64,000 nt of DNA. It comes from Ochromonas danica. Taxonomy: Eukaryota; Sar; Chrysophyceae; Chromulinales; Chromulinaceae. Where the stretch lies: positions 116,365 to 180,364 of the forward strand of contig VKHL01000047.1 in the NCBI GenBank assembly GCA_015146655.1, given 5' to 3'. The notes below the pieces were generated by a model that saw only the letters and a list, made by a program, of their open reading frames with translations, was not told the DNA's origin and did not search any database. Positions 1 to 11,300 of the stretch are shown here, one piece after another (within the stretch, counting starts at the first letter, position 1; every line of letters starts with the position of its first letter). The position numbers were made by a program, and so were the translations under genes.

Positions 1-3000
1 TAGTGTTAGGGGTAGTGAAGGGCATGGGGAGTGGGAGACGACAATTGAAGTCAAAGGAGGCAAACTTGAAGTTGATGGTAGCAGGACGTTGAAGCAACTG
101 CCTCACTATCCTCGCTTTCTCTTCACTACCAAAGACAAAGACAGCACAGAGAGACGTGATACAATATATTATATTGACCACATGGAACATGATGACTAGC
201 TACTGGGTCTCACCTGAAATAGGGTAATAGTCCATAGAGAAGAGCGACATGCTTATGATTTATACTTCGATTTGATGGAGTCGTGTTACTATGAAGAGCA
301 GCTGTAGAGAGAGAAGCTGCACCTAATAGTCAACAAACCAACAGATTACAATCACACGCACACACACACACACCATACACACACACACACACCATACACA
401 CACACACACACACCATACACACACACACACACACCATACACACACACACACACACACCATACACACACACACACACCATACACACACACACACACACACA
501 CCATACACACACACACACACCATACACACACACACACCATACACACACACACCATACACACACACATACTGTACTCCATACTATAGTGACTAACCTGTTG
601 CTTCAATCACTTTATGATACCATTGACAAATAGTAGGTAAGACTATTGTAGATCCTGTAATTTCAACTTGATAGTCTAGACTTGCTTTCATCATCTCATT
701 AAGTTGACTATTCAATGTCTCTGGATGATAAATAGGAATTTCTCGAATATTACTAACTGAACAACAATTAACAGCCCATAGTAAACGAATATCTTGAACT
801 GTGAGACCAAATGCATAATCAGCATGAGGAATCAATGCCTGGGCGATAAGATTGACATTTGGTCTTCCCATCGCTACGAAAGGGCGTACACATACACATA
901 CATATACACACACACATACACACACCATATATACACACACATACACACACACACACATACACACACCATATACACACACACACACACAAACAGACACACA
1001 TTTGTCACACATACACACACACACACACAAGGTTAAGACCATTAGTATGATAGTCTAGGTCAGTTAACATTATCAAATCTACACAATTTCCCCAAACATT
1101 TAGACTATAGAAAGATCAGATCATACTTACCTTTCCGTATTACACAATGTTCTAATTCAGCTAATGAAAAGATATCCCCAAATCCTTCATAGACAAAGTT
1201 ACGAAAGAAATGTTGCCATTTTAATAAAGTAGTTGGTAATCCAATAATCAATGAAGCATGAATCACTAAAGTATGGTATAGATTTAAGAAGAGACATGCA
1301 GCATGTGAACTAGCAAAGTCCATATGAGAGAGATCAACTCTTTGTAATAAAGATAATCCATCAAGGAAGTCTAACCAAAGTGAGCAGATCTCTTCTGGTA
1401 GATCTACTACAACCACTGCCTCTTTACTGACTGAGGAGGGGGAGGAGGAGGAGGAGGAGGTAGTGGTAGTGGTAGTATCTTCAGTGAGTTGAACCAGTTG
1501 GAAAGCAGTTTTCAATAACCAGATGGATAGTTCTACTGGCTCATTAACAAAGCGTGACCATGACCACCTCTCTCCTCCTCCTCCTCCTCCACCTACTCTA
1601 CCTCCTTCATCACCACCACTACTAGTAGTAGTAGACGGACCTGGACTAGTGGGAACTGTAGAAGCATGAAAGAGATTCAAACTACCATATAGAGAATAAT
1701 TCCGTCCATTGAGTATAGCTTTATCACCCAGAGACCAAGTCTTGGGATAGGATAGCAAAGCTTCAGGATTAGCATTGATTAGGAAGTGTACCTTGCTATG
1801 TCGATGACTGCTACTACTACTACCTGTAACCAAGGCAGAGGTAGAGGTAGAAGTAGAGGTAGAGGAAGTGATGACATGATGACTACGTACTTTGACACTG
1901 TTAGCACTACTGTGCACTACCTCATTAGCACTACTACTACTACTACTACCTTCACCATGATGGGTCATCATCATAGTCGTCAAAGCATCTACCCATCCTT
2001 CTTTCACATCTTCTCCATGAAAGAGGAAGAGATATTGTCTTGAGAAAGTCGCCACTAGTAATGCCTTAGCCTCTGCTATTATAAGAGGACAGTCTTCCTC
2101 TTGTAATATAGCCTTCACTTCTAGAATGGCATCGATTGGAATACGAAACTGTTTGTTAGCAATAATACCTCCTGTAAATAAGCGATTCGTTGTAGTAGTA
2201 GTAGTTTTAGTTAAGAGGAGATCTTGTGTAGTAAGGGCAATTACCATCTGACACCAATAGGCATTCCCTTCTTGAAGTAGACAGAGACTCTCCTGTAAGA
2301 CAGAGTGCTGATGGTGATGATGATGGTGATGATAGTGTGAGAAGGATAGTCGTCGAGCTAATAAGCCAGAAGAAGAGGTAGAAGAAGAGGTAGAAGAAGG
2401 AAGAACATCTTCAATTAGTGAATAGCTCTCCCCCTCCACTCTCTCACCTTGTTGCTGTTGTTGCTGTTGTGGTTGACGATGTAGGAGGAAAGAGAGAAGC
2501 TTCTTCTTCCTTGATCCATCATATCCGCTATCACGATGACTCATAATGGCTCTAAACAAAGAATCAAAACTATGTCTACGTTGTTCCACTTCACTTAATC
2601 GTGTATAATGTGAAGGTTGTAATGAAGTAGTTGGGACAGGTAAGAGTGTTTTGATCTCTTTGTAAGATCGAAGAGCAAAGACTACACCATTCTTACTGAA
2701 GGCATAGAGGACACGTCTCTTACGAGCTGTAAGAGTTGGTCTCTGCTCCTCTACCTCCAGTGCTGCTACCACTCCCCAATGATCATCCTGGACGATATCA
2801 TTGATAGTAGTAGTAGCAGCTGCACTACGTGTTGTTTCTCCATCACCTCCTCCTCCACCACCTCCTCCCAAAGCAGCTAATGCAGGGATGGGAAGTGATC
2901 CAGTATTACTATTTTGTAACAATAACTCTCGCTTGGAAGAGATATCCTCCATCACTTCTCTCATGAGCATATCATCTTGAAGTTGATCTGATCGACCTGG

Positions 3001-4734
3001 TAATGCTTGTATTAGTACAGGAAGAGACTCTAAATGATCGTCTTTAGCATCGAAGAAGTCTATCCCTTCCTCTTCTTCATTATGATCATCTTCATCATCT
3101 TCATCGTCATCAGAGGATTCCTCTGGTTCCTCTTCCATCTCGTCGGGCTTCACAACATCATCCACTCTACAATAAGAAGCTAGAGATGGTAATGGAGGTA
3201 GTGGTGGTGATGATAGGCTATTCGCTTCTCTGTTGGCATAGAAAGCAAGTGAAGATCCTCCAGACCATTCAGGATGGTTACCTACATGCTGTACCTCCAA
3301 TGAGAACAATCTTTGCTGATCTACTACTGCATGACGTTTCTGACCATTACCACCACCATTACCACTACCATAACATTTCTTTTGATCAATAGCATAAGCT
3401 AAAAAACGTAAATCAGCATCAGCCCAAAAGGTTTGTAAGTTCATAGTAGACATGAGTGGAATATTGACTACAGCCCATCGCTCAAGATCAAGATAAGCAG
3501 TTTTGAGAGAGAAGGAATAAATAGCTTGTAAATCAATTTCTACAGCATAGTTTGGATCTTTCTTACGTTTCTTTCTACTCTCTTCTGTTTCTGGAAATCG
3601 ATAGAGTAAAGGTGGTGGTATCTCTCCATTAGGAGTAATAATTAATCGATCAACTGTATTCCATAATGGAGAAGTAATATGAGGTAATTCAATGTTGTTA
3701 TTATCTCCAAAGGAATGATGTAATAGGTTATTATATCGACGACAGAAATTCAAAATAGTAGCACAGAGACCTTTGGTAAATAGTCCTAACTCCATCTTTT
3801 TCGTGATTTCTGCACCAACATAGAGCATCTTTCCTTCAAGATTCTGCTTGAATCTGCCTTGAACTTGTACTTCGAAAGTGTTCTTATCACCTTCAAACAA
3901 ACTGTGGAATGGCTCGGCCATGGAGGCAGTGTTAACCATAATGACAGCCTGTCCTTCAAAGAGATCATTAGAGAAGGAGATTGGAGCACTGTTGGGATAG
4001 ATGACCTCATAGCCTCCTCTTCCTTCTGCTTCTCCTGTGCCCCGTAGGAGAGATGGTAGGATTGTTGGCAAAATCTGCCCCCTCGGGATGGAGTCCACCA
4101 CGTCGTTACTACCACTTTCAACTACCTCCTCCTCCTCCTCCACAAAGTCTTTCCATCCCAATGAGGAGAGTCTCTGCACTTTCTCTTTTTCCTCTTGTTC
4201 AGTGTCTGTCAACATCTGGAGGTAGATTGAAGCGAGCACGGAGGGTGAAAGATCTTCTCCCTCAACTAGGAAGAAGGTTACTGGGCTAGCAGAAGCAGAG
4301 GCTGATGCAAGGGGTGTGACTGAGAGAACCTGTTTGCCCTCCACCCACACTTTCTTCAGTCTCTGCCAGCCACGCTCTTCCAGCCCATCTTCGTAGTGAC
4401 ACAAGGAAGGTACCAGGAGAAGAATTGGAAGGTTACTAGACATCTTATTAGGACTGTCAGTGTTACTTTCAAGAAGGAGAAGGTGATGAGAGTGATATGA
4501 GGGACCAGGAGGAGCAATCTCTCTGAGATCGAGGAGGACATTCCTTTCTCTGATGTTCTCCACTTTCACATCATATCTTACTAATGATTGAATAGACTGA
4601 GCAAGAGCATGAGGATTTCTACAATACAATGTTGAAAATGACATAGATCTACTGACTTGACTTGATTTGATTCGGTTCTCTGTTGCTGGTGAAAGAGAGA
4701 GAAGTGAAGAATAGCGCATCATCATCAAAGTCAT
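1..4734 (-). CDS. DUF1769 / PH-like / DUF547 multidomain protein (3' end off window)
   Basis: Exons read 4734-1131, 873-595, 322-214 and 125-1. All junctions are GT-AG and keep one frame (phases 1, 1, 2), and the gene runs off the left edge. Near residues 285-330 a segment with VQGRFKQ and LYVGAEI resembles DUF1769. A PH-like stretch lies near 870-940. From about 1120 on, LFLNLYHTLVIHASL, the SLAELEH motif and, across exons 2-4, WAVNCCS, ICQWY and LLYGLLPYF match a DUF547 domain. The protein is rich in Ser, Thr, Glu and His runs coded by triplet repeats. The first two introns contain CA/TG microsatellites. Biochemical role is unknown; PH plus DUF547 suggests membrane-linked signalling (inference). 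The gene faces DXS head to head. DUF547 is a confident call; DUF1769 and PH are moderate. Confidence 0.72.
358..566. repeat. (CA)n microsatellite with regular CATA interruptions
   Basis: CA dinucleotides are interrupted about every 12-20 bases by CCATA. The tract lies inside intron 2 of the DUF547 gene. Long open frames here (Cys/Val or His/Thr repeats) are artefacts of the repeat. Confidence 0.95.
892..1030. repeat. (CA)n-rich microsatellite
   Basis: A second CA-rich tract with CCATATA interruptions, inside intron 1 of the DUF547 gene, ending about 100 bases from the exon 1 splice donor. It resembles the first tract in composition. Confidence 0.93.
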
Positions 4735-5156
4735 CCTTTTCTATTCCCAAAGTCAGATAATGCAGGTATTTCTCCTTATCTCTCCCTCACCTCTGAAACG
4801 TCATTCCATGGAAAGGCAGAACCATTCCCTCCCCGCGCGAAAAACATTCCAAATTCTGTCTTCTGCTGTTGCTGTTGTGTGTGCGTCTGTGTGTTCCGTG
4901 TTTGCTGTTCTGGGCAACGTCAGTCGATCTTCGTTCCGCTTCACTGGCTCACTCACACTCACTCACTCACAGGGAGCAGTGCCTGGCAGAGCGGATCTTC
5001 GTCATCTGCCATGCAGTTCAACCAAGACCAACAACGAAAGCCAAGAAAAATAGAAAGACCACCTCATTGATTTCTCTTTCCCTCCTAAACAAATTTCTTA
5101 AATCTCTTTTAGCATTCAAGACTTAATATTGTATTGTTTTGCTTTAAGGAAAAAAA
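4735..5156. promoter_or_regulatory. Shared head-to-head promoter region, DUF547 gene / DXS
   Basis: This 422 bp gap separates two divergent start codons. It holds the palindrome TTCCATGGAA at 4804-4813 and a CCCCGCGCGAAAAA site at 4831-4844, which is E2F-like on the reverse strand. Both motifs recur in other gaps of the window. No clear TATA box was seen. Confidence 0.5.
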
Positions 5157-7540
5157 ATGAAACCTGTTTTTGTTTTTCTATTATTCTTGGCAATGTGCCA
5201 AAGTTTCCGATTGGTGACAATGCCTCGATCACCTTCTTTTCCCTCTTACTTGCCAAGCAGAGTGATGATGCAAGCTGAAGGTCCATATAAGGGTCCTGAC
5301 TCAACTCCTTTGCTTGATAATGTCAATTATCCTCATGAGCTCAAGCGACTTGATGTGAAACAATTGAAGCAGTTCTGTCATGAATTACGGTGGGAGACCT
5401 TGAATGCTGTTTCCAAGGTGGGAGGTCATTTAGGCTCCTCTCTTGGTGTCATTGAGTTGACTGTAGCTCTGCACTATGTTTTTGATGCACCGGAAGACCG
5501 CATCGTCTGGGATGTCGCCCACCAGGCGTATCCTCACAAGATCATCACTGGACGAAGAAATCAGATGCATTCTCTCAGACAACTTCATGGTTTATCTGGA
5601 TTTACAAAGCGTAATGAATCTGTTTACGATTGCTTCGGAGCGGGTCATTCTTCGACTTCCATTTCTGCGGCGTTGGGAATGTCCGTTGGTAAAATCCAGC
5701 AAAATAGACCCAAAAACAACTGTATTGCCATCATTGGCGATGGTGCTATTACAGGTGGCATGGCCTATGAAGCTATGAATAATGCTGCTTATATCAATTC
5801 TCGAGTGATCGTCATCCTTAACGATAATGGCCAGGTCTCGCTTCCCACAGGCCAACCGTCTGCTGGCGGAGTGGTACCTGCTGGAGCTCTTTCCGGGTAT
5901 ACTTCGCGCTTGTTGACCTCATCCGCTTTCAAGTCTGTTCGTGATATTGCGAAGAGCTTGAACAGCTTGATGCCAGATGACATTCAGGTAGCCTTCGAAC
6001 ACTTTAGAGTCTACTTTCCATGCTTTACTCCGTCCTAAATTTGCCTACCTTTTGTTGATGTTATAGAACTTGAATAAAAAGTTCGACGAATATGTTCGAG
6101 GAATTGCCACTGGTGGAACTTTGTTTGAAGAGTTGGGCTTCTATTATGTTGGCCCTGTCGATGGACACGATGTGGATAATTTGGTGCAGATCATGGAGAA
6201 CATTCGTGATAACGTACCTGTGACCAAGCCGGTTCTTTTGCATGTGAAAACTCAAAAGGGTAAGGGTTATCCTCCTGCTGAAGCTGCTTCGGATAAGTAT
6301 CATGGAGTAGCGAAGTTCGATGTGGCTTCTGGAAAGCAGAAAGTCAGTCCTCAGAAGACTGTTTCCTTCACCAATGCCTTTGCTCATGCTCTGATTAACA
6401 TTGCCGAGCAAGATCGGAAAGTTTGTGCTATTACTGCAGCTATGCCTGGAGGAACTGGTTTGGACAAATTTGGTCGACGATTTCCTAAGCGAACTTATGA
6501 TGTTGGCATCGCTGAGCAACACGCCGTCACTTTCGCGGCGGGCATGGCTGTTGAAGGGCTGAAACCTTTCGTTGCCATCTACTCTTCATTCATGCAGCGC
6601 GCCTATGATCAGGTTATTCACGATGTCGCGTTGCAGCAACTTCCAGTTCGCATGGTGTTGGATCGTGCTGGACTGGTGGGCAACGATGGAGCCACGCATC
6701 ATGGCGCATATGATCTGGCTTATTTAGGCTGCATTCCAGATATTGTTATCATGGCTCCTGCTGATGAAATTGAACTTCAGAATATGATCGAGACTCAGTA
6801 CGTCCTTGAGAACCGCCCTTCAGCTATGCGATTCCCTCGTGGTTCCGGCTATGGTGATGAGGTGCTGCGAGATATCTATGGTGGTGACTCTGGCTACGTG
6901 CAAGGCGATCTTCCTGCTCGTGGCAAGATATTACCAATTGGTAAAGGTCGTATAGTGAAGAAGGGCTTGTCAGGGAAGAAGTACCGTGCCACGTTGCTCT
7001 CTATTGGCACCCGCTTGGTCGATGCGGTGCGAGCTGCTCGTGCATTAGAGGCCCGTCATCCTGACTTGTCTGTCATAGTTGCCGATGCTCGTTTCATGAA
7101 GCCACTTGACGAGACACTGATTCGTGACCTCGCTTTAATGAGCCATATCATGGTAACTGTGGAAGAGGGTAGCAAGGGCGGCTTCGGCGCACATGTTGGT
7201 GACTTCTTGTCAAATGAAGGGCTGTTGGATCAAGGCACTTTACGATATCGTTCCATGTATATTCCTGACATTTGGATTGAGGCCGGCACACAGCAAGAAC
7301 AGTATGATATTGCCCAACTCAATGAGCAGCATATTGTAGAGAAATTAGACCAGATCTACAATGGTATCAAGAATTACAGGTGAGATCACATTTCCTTTTT
7401 CATACTACCAATGGTTGTAATGTTTGATGTCCTAACCAATGACCTTGACATTTAGGCCGAAGGGAGTCATCGATGTCAAGGCGGAAACCATGGATTCCTC
7501 CGCCTTCATTTCTAACAACCCCTCCTCAGCCTTCCTCTAA
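5157..7540 (+). CDS. DXS: 1-deoxy-D-xylulose-5-phosphate synthase, plastid-targeted
   Basis: Condenses pyruvate with glyceraldehyde-3-phosphate, using thiamine diphosphate, as the first step of the plastid MEP isoprenoid pathway. Exons are 5157-5987, 6067-7379 and 7456-7540 (742 aa). Introns are 79 and 76 bp with GT-AG ends. The third exon is needed because exon 2 otherwise runs into TGA inside the donor GTGAG; it adds a tail from RPKGVIDVK to SSAFL. Family signatures include [10 protein letters not shown], the [11 protein letters not shown] segment, the ThDP motif [11 protein letters not shown] with NDN, and [19 protein letters not shown]. The N-terminus is a hydrophobic signal (residues 1-15) ending MCQS-FRL, with Phe after the likely cleavage site, then a basic Ser/Pro-rich leader. 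This bipartite form fits import into a secondary plastid. Confidence 0.97.
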
Positions 7541-8047
7541 ATATAATTGCTAATGTTGCTATGCTAGCTTTATCAGTATTCTTCCTTGTGCATATTTTAA
7601 GTGAAATGAGCCTCCGTGTCATGAATATGAATATGTGGATTTTCTTTAGACGCGGTTTGGCATGAAGTTATGTGATGATGCTAAGTGGAAGTAAAATATC
7701 TTACTGACTGTATGTACAGAACTACATAGGATCCTTGCACCAGAGTTGCACTAATGTCCTGCTCATCCAGTCATGAAGTTAACAGTACAGAAAGAGAAGA
7801 TCATTCGTCGCAACATGTTGGATTTGTGTGTTGGTTGGTTGTATCACTCCAAATCCCTTGCATCACAATAATATGTCACAGTTACTCGCACGCAAGATAA
7901 CAATCAAGGCCAACCATGCCATTCCCATCCCCAACCCAAGCACAGAAACAAAAAGAGTAGACTAATTGAAATTGTCACTGTGTGAAAGGAATATTTGAAT
8001 AAGAACAACAACTGCTACAAAAATACAAAGCAATTGCAATTGGAATC
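7541..8047. other. Intergenic gap, DXS to SLU7
   Basis: 507 bp between two same-strand genes. It should hold the DXS 3' UTR and the SLU7 promoter. No ORF, RNA gene or repeat was recognised. Confidence 0.5.
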
Positions 8048-9934
8048 ATGACAGAGAAACCACCTTCCATTGATCAAGATGGCAAAATGATCAATCCACA
8101 TAATCCAGAATTTATTACCAAAGTTCCTTGGTATTTAGGAAATCATGGTCCAACTTTAAAACATCATAATATACAGAAAAGTGATCATATTTTAACTTTA
8201 ACAGAAACAGATGAATTAGTATCACGTAAATTAGAAGCACAACAATTAGCACGTCATACAGCACAAAAGACAGTCTATAAGAAAGGTGCTTGTAAAAATT
8301 GTGGTGCAATGACACATAAAGAAAAAGATTGTATGGAAAGACCACGTTCCTTAAAGAAGACAGCATGGAAAACAGGAATAGATATTAGTGCTGATGATGT
8401 AATTTTGAAAATGGAAAATTATGGGAAAATGTCATATGCTGCAAAACGTGATTCATGGACAGGATATGATGCTAAAGAATATCAAGAAGTTTTAAAAAGA
8501 CATGAACAATTAGAAGAAGAAAGAAGAAAAGAAATTCTTAAACAAAAGGAAAATCAAGAAGAAAGACAACGTTTACGAGCACAAGAAAAAGCAGAAAAAC
8601 GTAAAAAGAAATTAGAAAACAAATTAAAGAAGAAGAATAAGAAGAAAAAGAAGATAACTACCACTACTACAAAGACCATAAGTCAAGAGGATGGAGAAGG
8701 ATTATCTAATAATATACAGAATAATGGTAAACAAGGAGAGGAGCAGGAAGATGATGATGATGAAGATGATGCAAGTGATTCAGATGAATCTGATGCAAGT
8801 GATACTGACTATGATAGTAATAGTGATGATGAAGATGAAGATGTCAGTAAAGAATTCCTTGTTAAAGATGATCAAGTACGTGATTTCCAAGATACTATGG
8901 TACCACAAGGTGGATTAGGTGGTGCTGGTATGAGACAAACTGTGCGTAATCTTCGTATTCGTGAAGACACACCCAAATATCTTCGTAACTTATCTCTTGA
9001 TAGTGCTTTCTATGATCCTAAATCTCGTTCTATGCGTTCTAATCCTTATCCTAATGCTAATCCAGAAGATTTGCCATTTGCAGGTGATAACTTTGTTCGT
9101 TATTCTGGTGATGCAGTAAAATTAGCACAAAATCAAATTCTTTGTTGGGAAATGCAAGCAAGAGGAGAGAATGTGGATGTTATTAGTAATCCATCACAAG
9201 CTGAATTTCTACATCGTATTGTGGCAGAGAAAAAGAAGAATGCTGAGAGTGAGAAACGTAAAGAGATCTTAGAGAAGTATCTAGACGGGAAAGAACAACC
9301 TAGTCTAGATCCTCGTCTTCGACTTGGACAGACAGAGGCTTATCTGGAATATAGTCGTGATGGACGAGTTATCAAAGGTGTAGTCGTTGAACCACCTGTG
9401 GTTAAGACAAAATATGAAGAAGATGTCTATCCTAACAATCATACAAGTGTGTGGGGAAGTTATTATAATCGATTAGTTTCTGCGTGGGGTTATGCTTGTT
9501 GTCATTCTTTGATCCGCAATTCCTATTGTACTGGAGAAAAAGGTAAAGAAGCCAATGATACAGCACAGACTGCTACATCTTTGGATAGCTTTCAATTACA
9601 GCGCATGCTAGAGAAGAATAATGCGCAAGCTAATACTGCTTCCAATTCAAGTAAAGCTATGGCACCACCACCATCAACAGATCGATCTGCTCTTTATGGC
9701 GATGGAAGTGCTGCTCTAGCGAAGAACTTGGATGAGAAGAAAGTTCAAGAAGCATTGAAAAGAGCCAATGACCACCAAGATAATGAAGTTGAAGTGAATG
9801 GAGGTTCTAAGAAGAGAAGTTATAACTCCATGCAAGCTGTTGATGTTACTGCTGAGGATCTTGAAGCCTATCGTCGACGCAAAGCCCATACTGATGACCC
9901 CATGGCAAACTATGTTGATAAGGAAGAACTCTAA
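8048..9934 (+). CDS. SLU7: Pre-mRNA splicing factor SLU7
   Basis: SLU7 acts in the second catalytic step of splicing, in 3' splice site choice. The single-exon frame encodes 628 aa, close to the usual 550-600. The N-terminus has KVPWYLG near residue 25. A CCHC zinc knuckle (CKNCGAMTHKEKDC, about residues 78-91) is followed by ERPR. Next come a Lys/Glu-rich helix and an acidic Asp/Ser stretch (about 230-265), which is longer than in animals. The conserved core includes TPKYLRNL, LDSAFYDPKSRSM and, near 470, YEEDVYPNNHTSVWGSYY. The absence of introns is notable in a window where most genes have them. Assignment is secure from the knuckle and the VWGS block. Confidence 0.95.
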   Translation: MTEKPPSIDQDGKMINPHNPEFITKVPWYLGNHGPTLKHHNIQKSDHILTLTETDELVSRKLEAQQLARHTAQKTVYKKGACKNCGAMTHKEKDCMERPRSLKKTAWKTGIDISADDVILKMENYGKMSYAAKRDSWTGYDAKEYQEVLKRHEQLEEERRKEILKQKENQEERQRLRAQEKAEKRKKKLENKLKKKNKKKKKITTTTTKTISQEDGEGLSNNIQNNGKQGEEQEDDDDEDDASDSDESDASDTDYDSNSDDEDEDVSKEFLVKDDQVRDFQDTMVPQGGLGGAGMRQTVRNLRIREDTPKYLRNLSLDSAFYDPKSRSMRSNPYPNANPEDLPFAGDNFVRYSGDAVKLAQNQILCWEMQARGENVDVISNPSQAEFLHRIVAEKKKNAESEKRKEILEKYLDGKEQPSLDPRLRLGQTEAYLEYSRDGRVIKGVVVEPPVVKTKYEEDVYPNNHTSVWGSYYNRLVSAWGYACCHSLIRNSYCTGEKGKEANDTAQTATSLDSFQLQRMLEKNNAQANTASNSSKAMAPPPSTDRSALYGDGSAALAKNLDEKKVQEALKRANDHQDNEVEVNGGSKKRSYNSMQAVDVTAEDLEAYRRRKAHTDDPMANYVDKEEL

Positions 9935-10089
9935 CAAAGAAACAATAATTTAGTTAATTCATGTTCCTTTTCCTTTCACTTCCCCTACTAGTCCACTAAG
10001 AATGACAAAGTAATCCATCTGTCCACTAGCCAAGACCGTGGAGAAGGACAGAGAAGCTAAAGTACTGGTCCATTCATCCATTCATTCGT

Positions 10090-11153
10090 CTACTTGGCCT
10101 GCTGAGCACTCTCTTGTTGCTGTTGCTGCAACATGGAGATCTTGTACTGCATGACTTGCACAATTTGCTCCAAATTCTTGCGCTTTTGCACAGCAATCTG
10201 TATTGTAACATCAATATCAAAACACCCATTATGAGACCAGTCCTCAACATCTCACTCATGGGGAAATAGGAAGTAGACTCACATTCTCAACACTCTCAAT
10301 GGATTTATTCACTAGATGAGTCTTACGATCAATTAATTCCACAGCAGAGGGAAGATCTTTCTCACAAAAATAACCTGTTCCTAATTCCACTATCACCTAG
10401 AAGAAGTTAAGGAAAAAACCAACATTCAATCAAAATCAAGAAATAGATTAAATATATCAATATTAAACTAGTTGGAACGATTGTAAGTCATAGTTATTGA
10501 GAGAGACAGAGACAGGGAAGAAGGGGGAAGGGGGAAGGGGGGGGGAGGGGATTTAGTCACGTCACACAAAGAGAAAGAAGAAGATTTCACAGGTGATAAT
10601 GTGAAAAAAGCGTATCCTCCACAGAGACTTCTCCCACAGTATGCAGTGGAATCACTCATTCTCTCATACACTCTCTCTCTCTTTCTTCTCATACCATACT
10701 ATACTACACTATCCAACCCTATCCTATCCTATCCTATCCTATCCTATCCTATCCTATCCTATCCTATCCTATCCTATCCTATCCTACCCTTACCCTGCCC
10801 TACTTACTCTATCTCCTATCTCATCACCATCACTCACAGTAGTAGGAAGACATAATAATATAAAAAAAACACTTTCTCACCTTCTCAGGTTGTAACATCT
10901 CACCAGGAACATAAAGACTAGAATTTAAAGGAATTAATAATTTCTGTCCTTTTTGACTTTGTTGTAAATCAGATAACGTGGCTTTGACTGTTAAGAAACG
11001 ATTCTTTGCTCCTACAAGGGTCTCACCCTGACGTTGGAGTTGTTGAAGCTCTTCTTCATGCTGTGTCTTCAAAGAATTTAACTGCTCTAATGAGAGTTGT
11101 AAGGGTTGAATCTCTCTTTCGTTAGAGACACTAACAGCAGGTATTTCAGCCAT
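10090..11153 (-). CDS. PFDN5: Prefoldin subunit 5 (alpha-class)
   Basis: Subunit of the hexameric cytosolic prefoldin chaperone that delivers unfolded actin and tubulin to CCT. Exons are 11153-10881, 10396-10283 and 10197-10090, all phase 0, giving 164 aa. Exon 1 has the N-terminal coiled coil and the NSSLYVPGEM hairpin typical of alpha subunits. Exon 2 begins VIVELGTGYF and exon 3 holds the C-terminal helix ending in a Gln-rich tail. Length matches the family. Intron 1 (484 bp) is much longer than the others here and carries a pentanucleotide satellite and a G-rich tract. It converges with SLU7. Confidence 0.92.
10717..10792. repeat. (ATCCT)n pentanucleotide satellite
   Basis: About fifteen near-perfect copies of ATCCT on the plus strand, inside intron 1 of the prefoldin gene. 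A G-rich tract (about 10519-10550) lies on the other side of the same intron. Open frames across the satellite are spurious. Confidence 0.95.
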
Positions 11154-11224
11154 GGCTATGAATCCTCAGATATGATGTGACAGAAGACAGCTGTGGGCTG
11201 TTTTAATGGAACGATGCTTGGTCT

Positions 11225-11235
11225 TGCGCGGGAAC
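11225..11235 (-). promoter_or_regulatory. E2F-like site upstream of prefoldin 5
   Basis: The minus strand reads TTCCCGCGCAA, 72 bases upstream of the prefoldin ATG. It shares its core with sites near the PLAC8, PP2C, DXS and SUMO-like genes. Confidence 0.4.
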
Positions 11236-11264
11236 GACATTTCCGCCGCCAACACCAACCTGAA

Positions 11265-11288
11265 CCCCCCCCCCCCCCCCCCCCCCCC
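11265..11288. repeat. Poly-C tract (24 C)
   Basis: An uninterrupted C run just outside the mariner element's left TA. The length may be uncertain because such runs are hard to sequence. Confidence 0.9.
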
Positions 11289-11300
11289 AACTAAATTCTA

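Noticed and set aside
358-566. Regularly spaced CCATA interruptions resembling a CRISPR array
   Set aside because: Spacers are just CA repeats of varying length. This is a eukaryotic intron microsatellite.
323-1058. Several overlapping frames rich in Cys/Val or His/Thr
   Set aside because: They are translations of CA/TG microsatellites inside introns of the DUF547 gene. Only 595-873 is coding there.
5157-7540. Recent bacterial transfer of DXS
   Set aside because: It has spliceosomal introns and a bipartite plastid leader, as expected for a normal nuclear plastid gene.
10601-10895. Frames over the ATCCT satellite
   Set aside because: Low-complexity translation of an intronic repeat.
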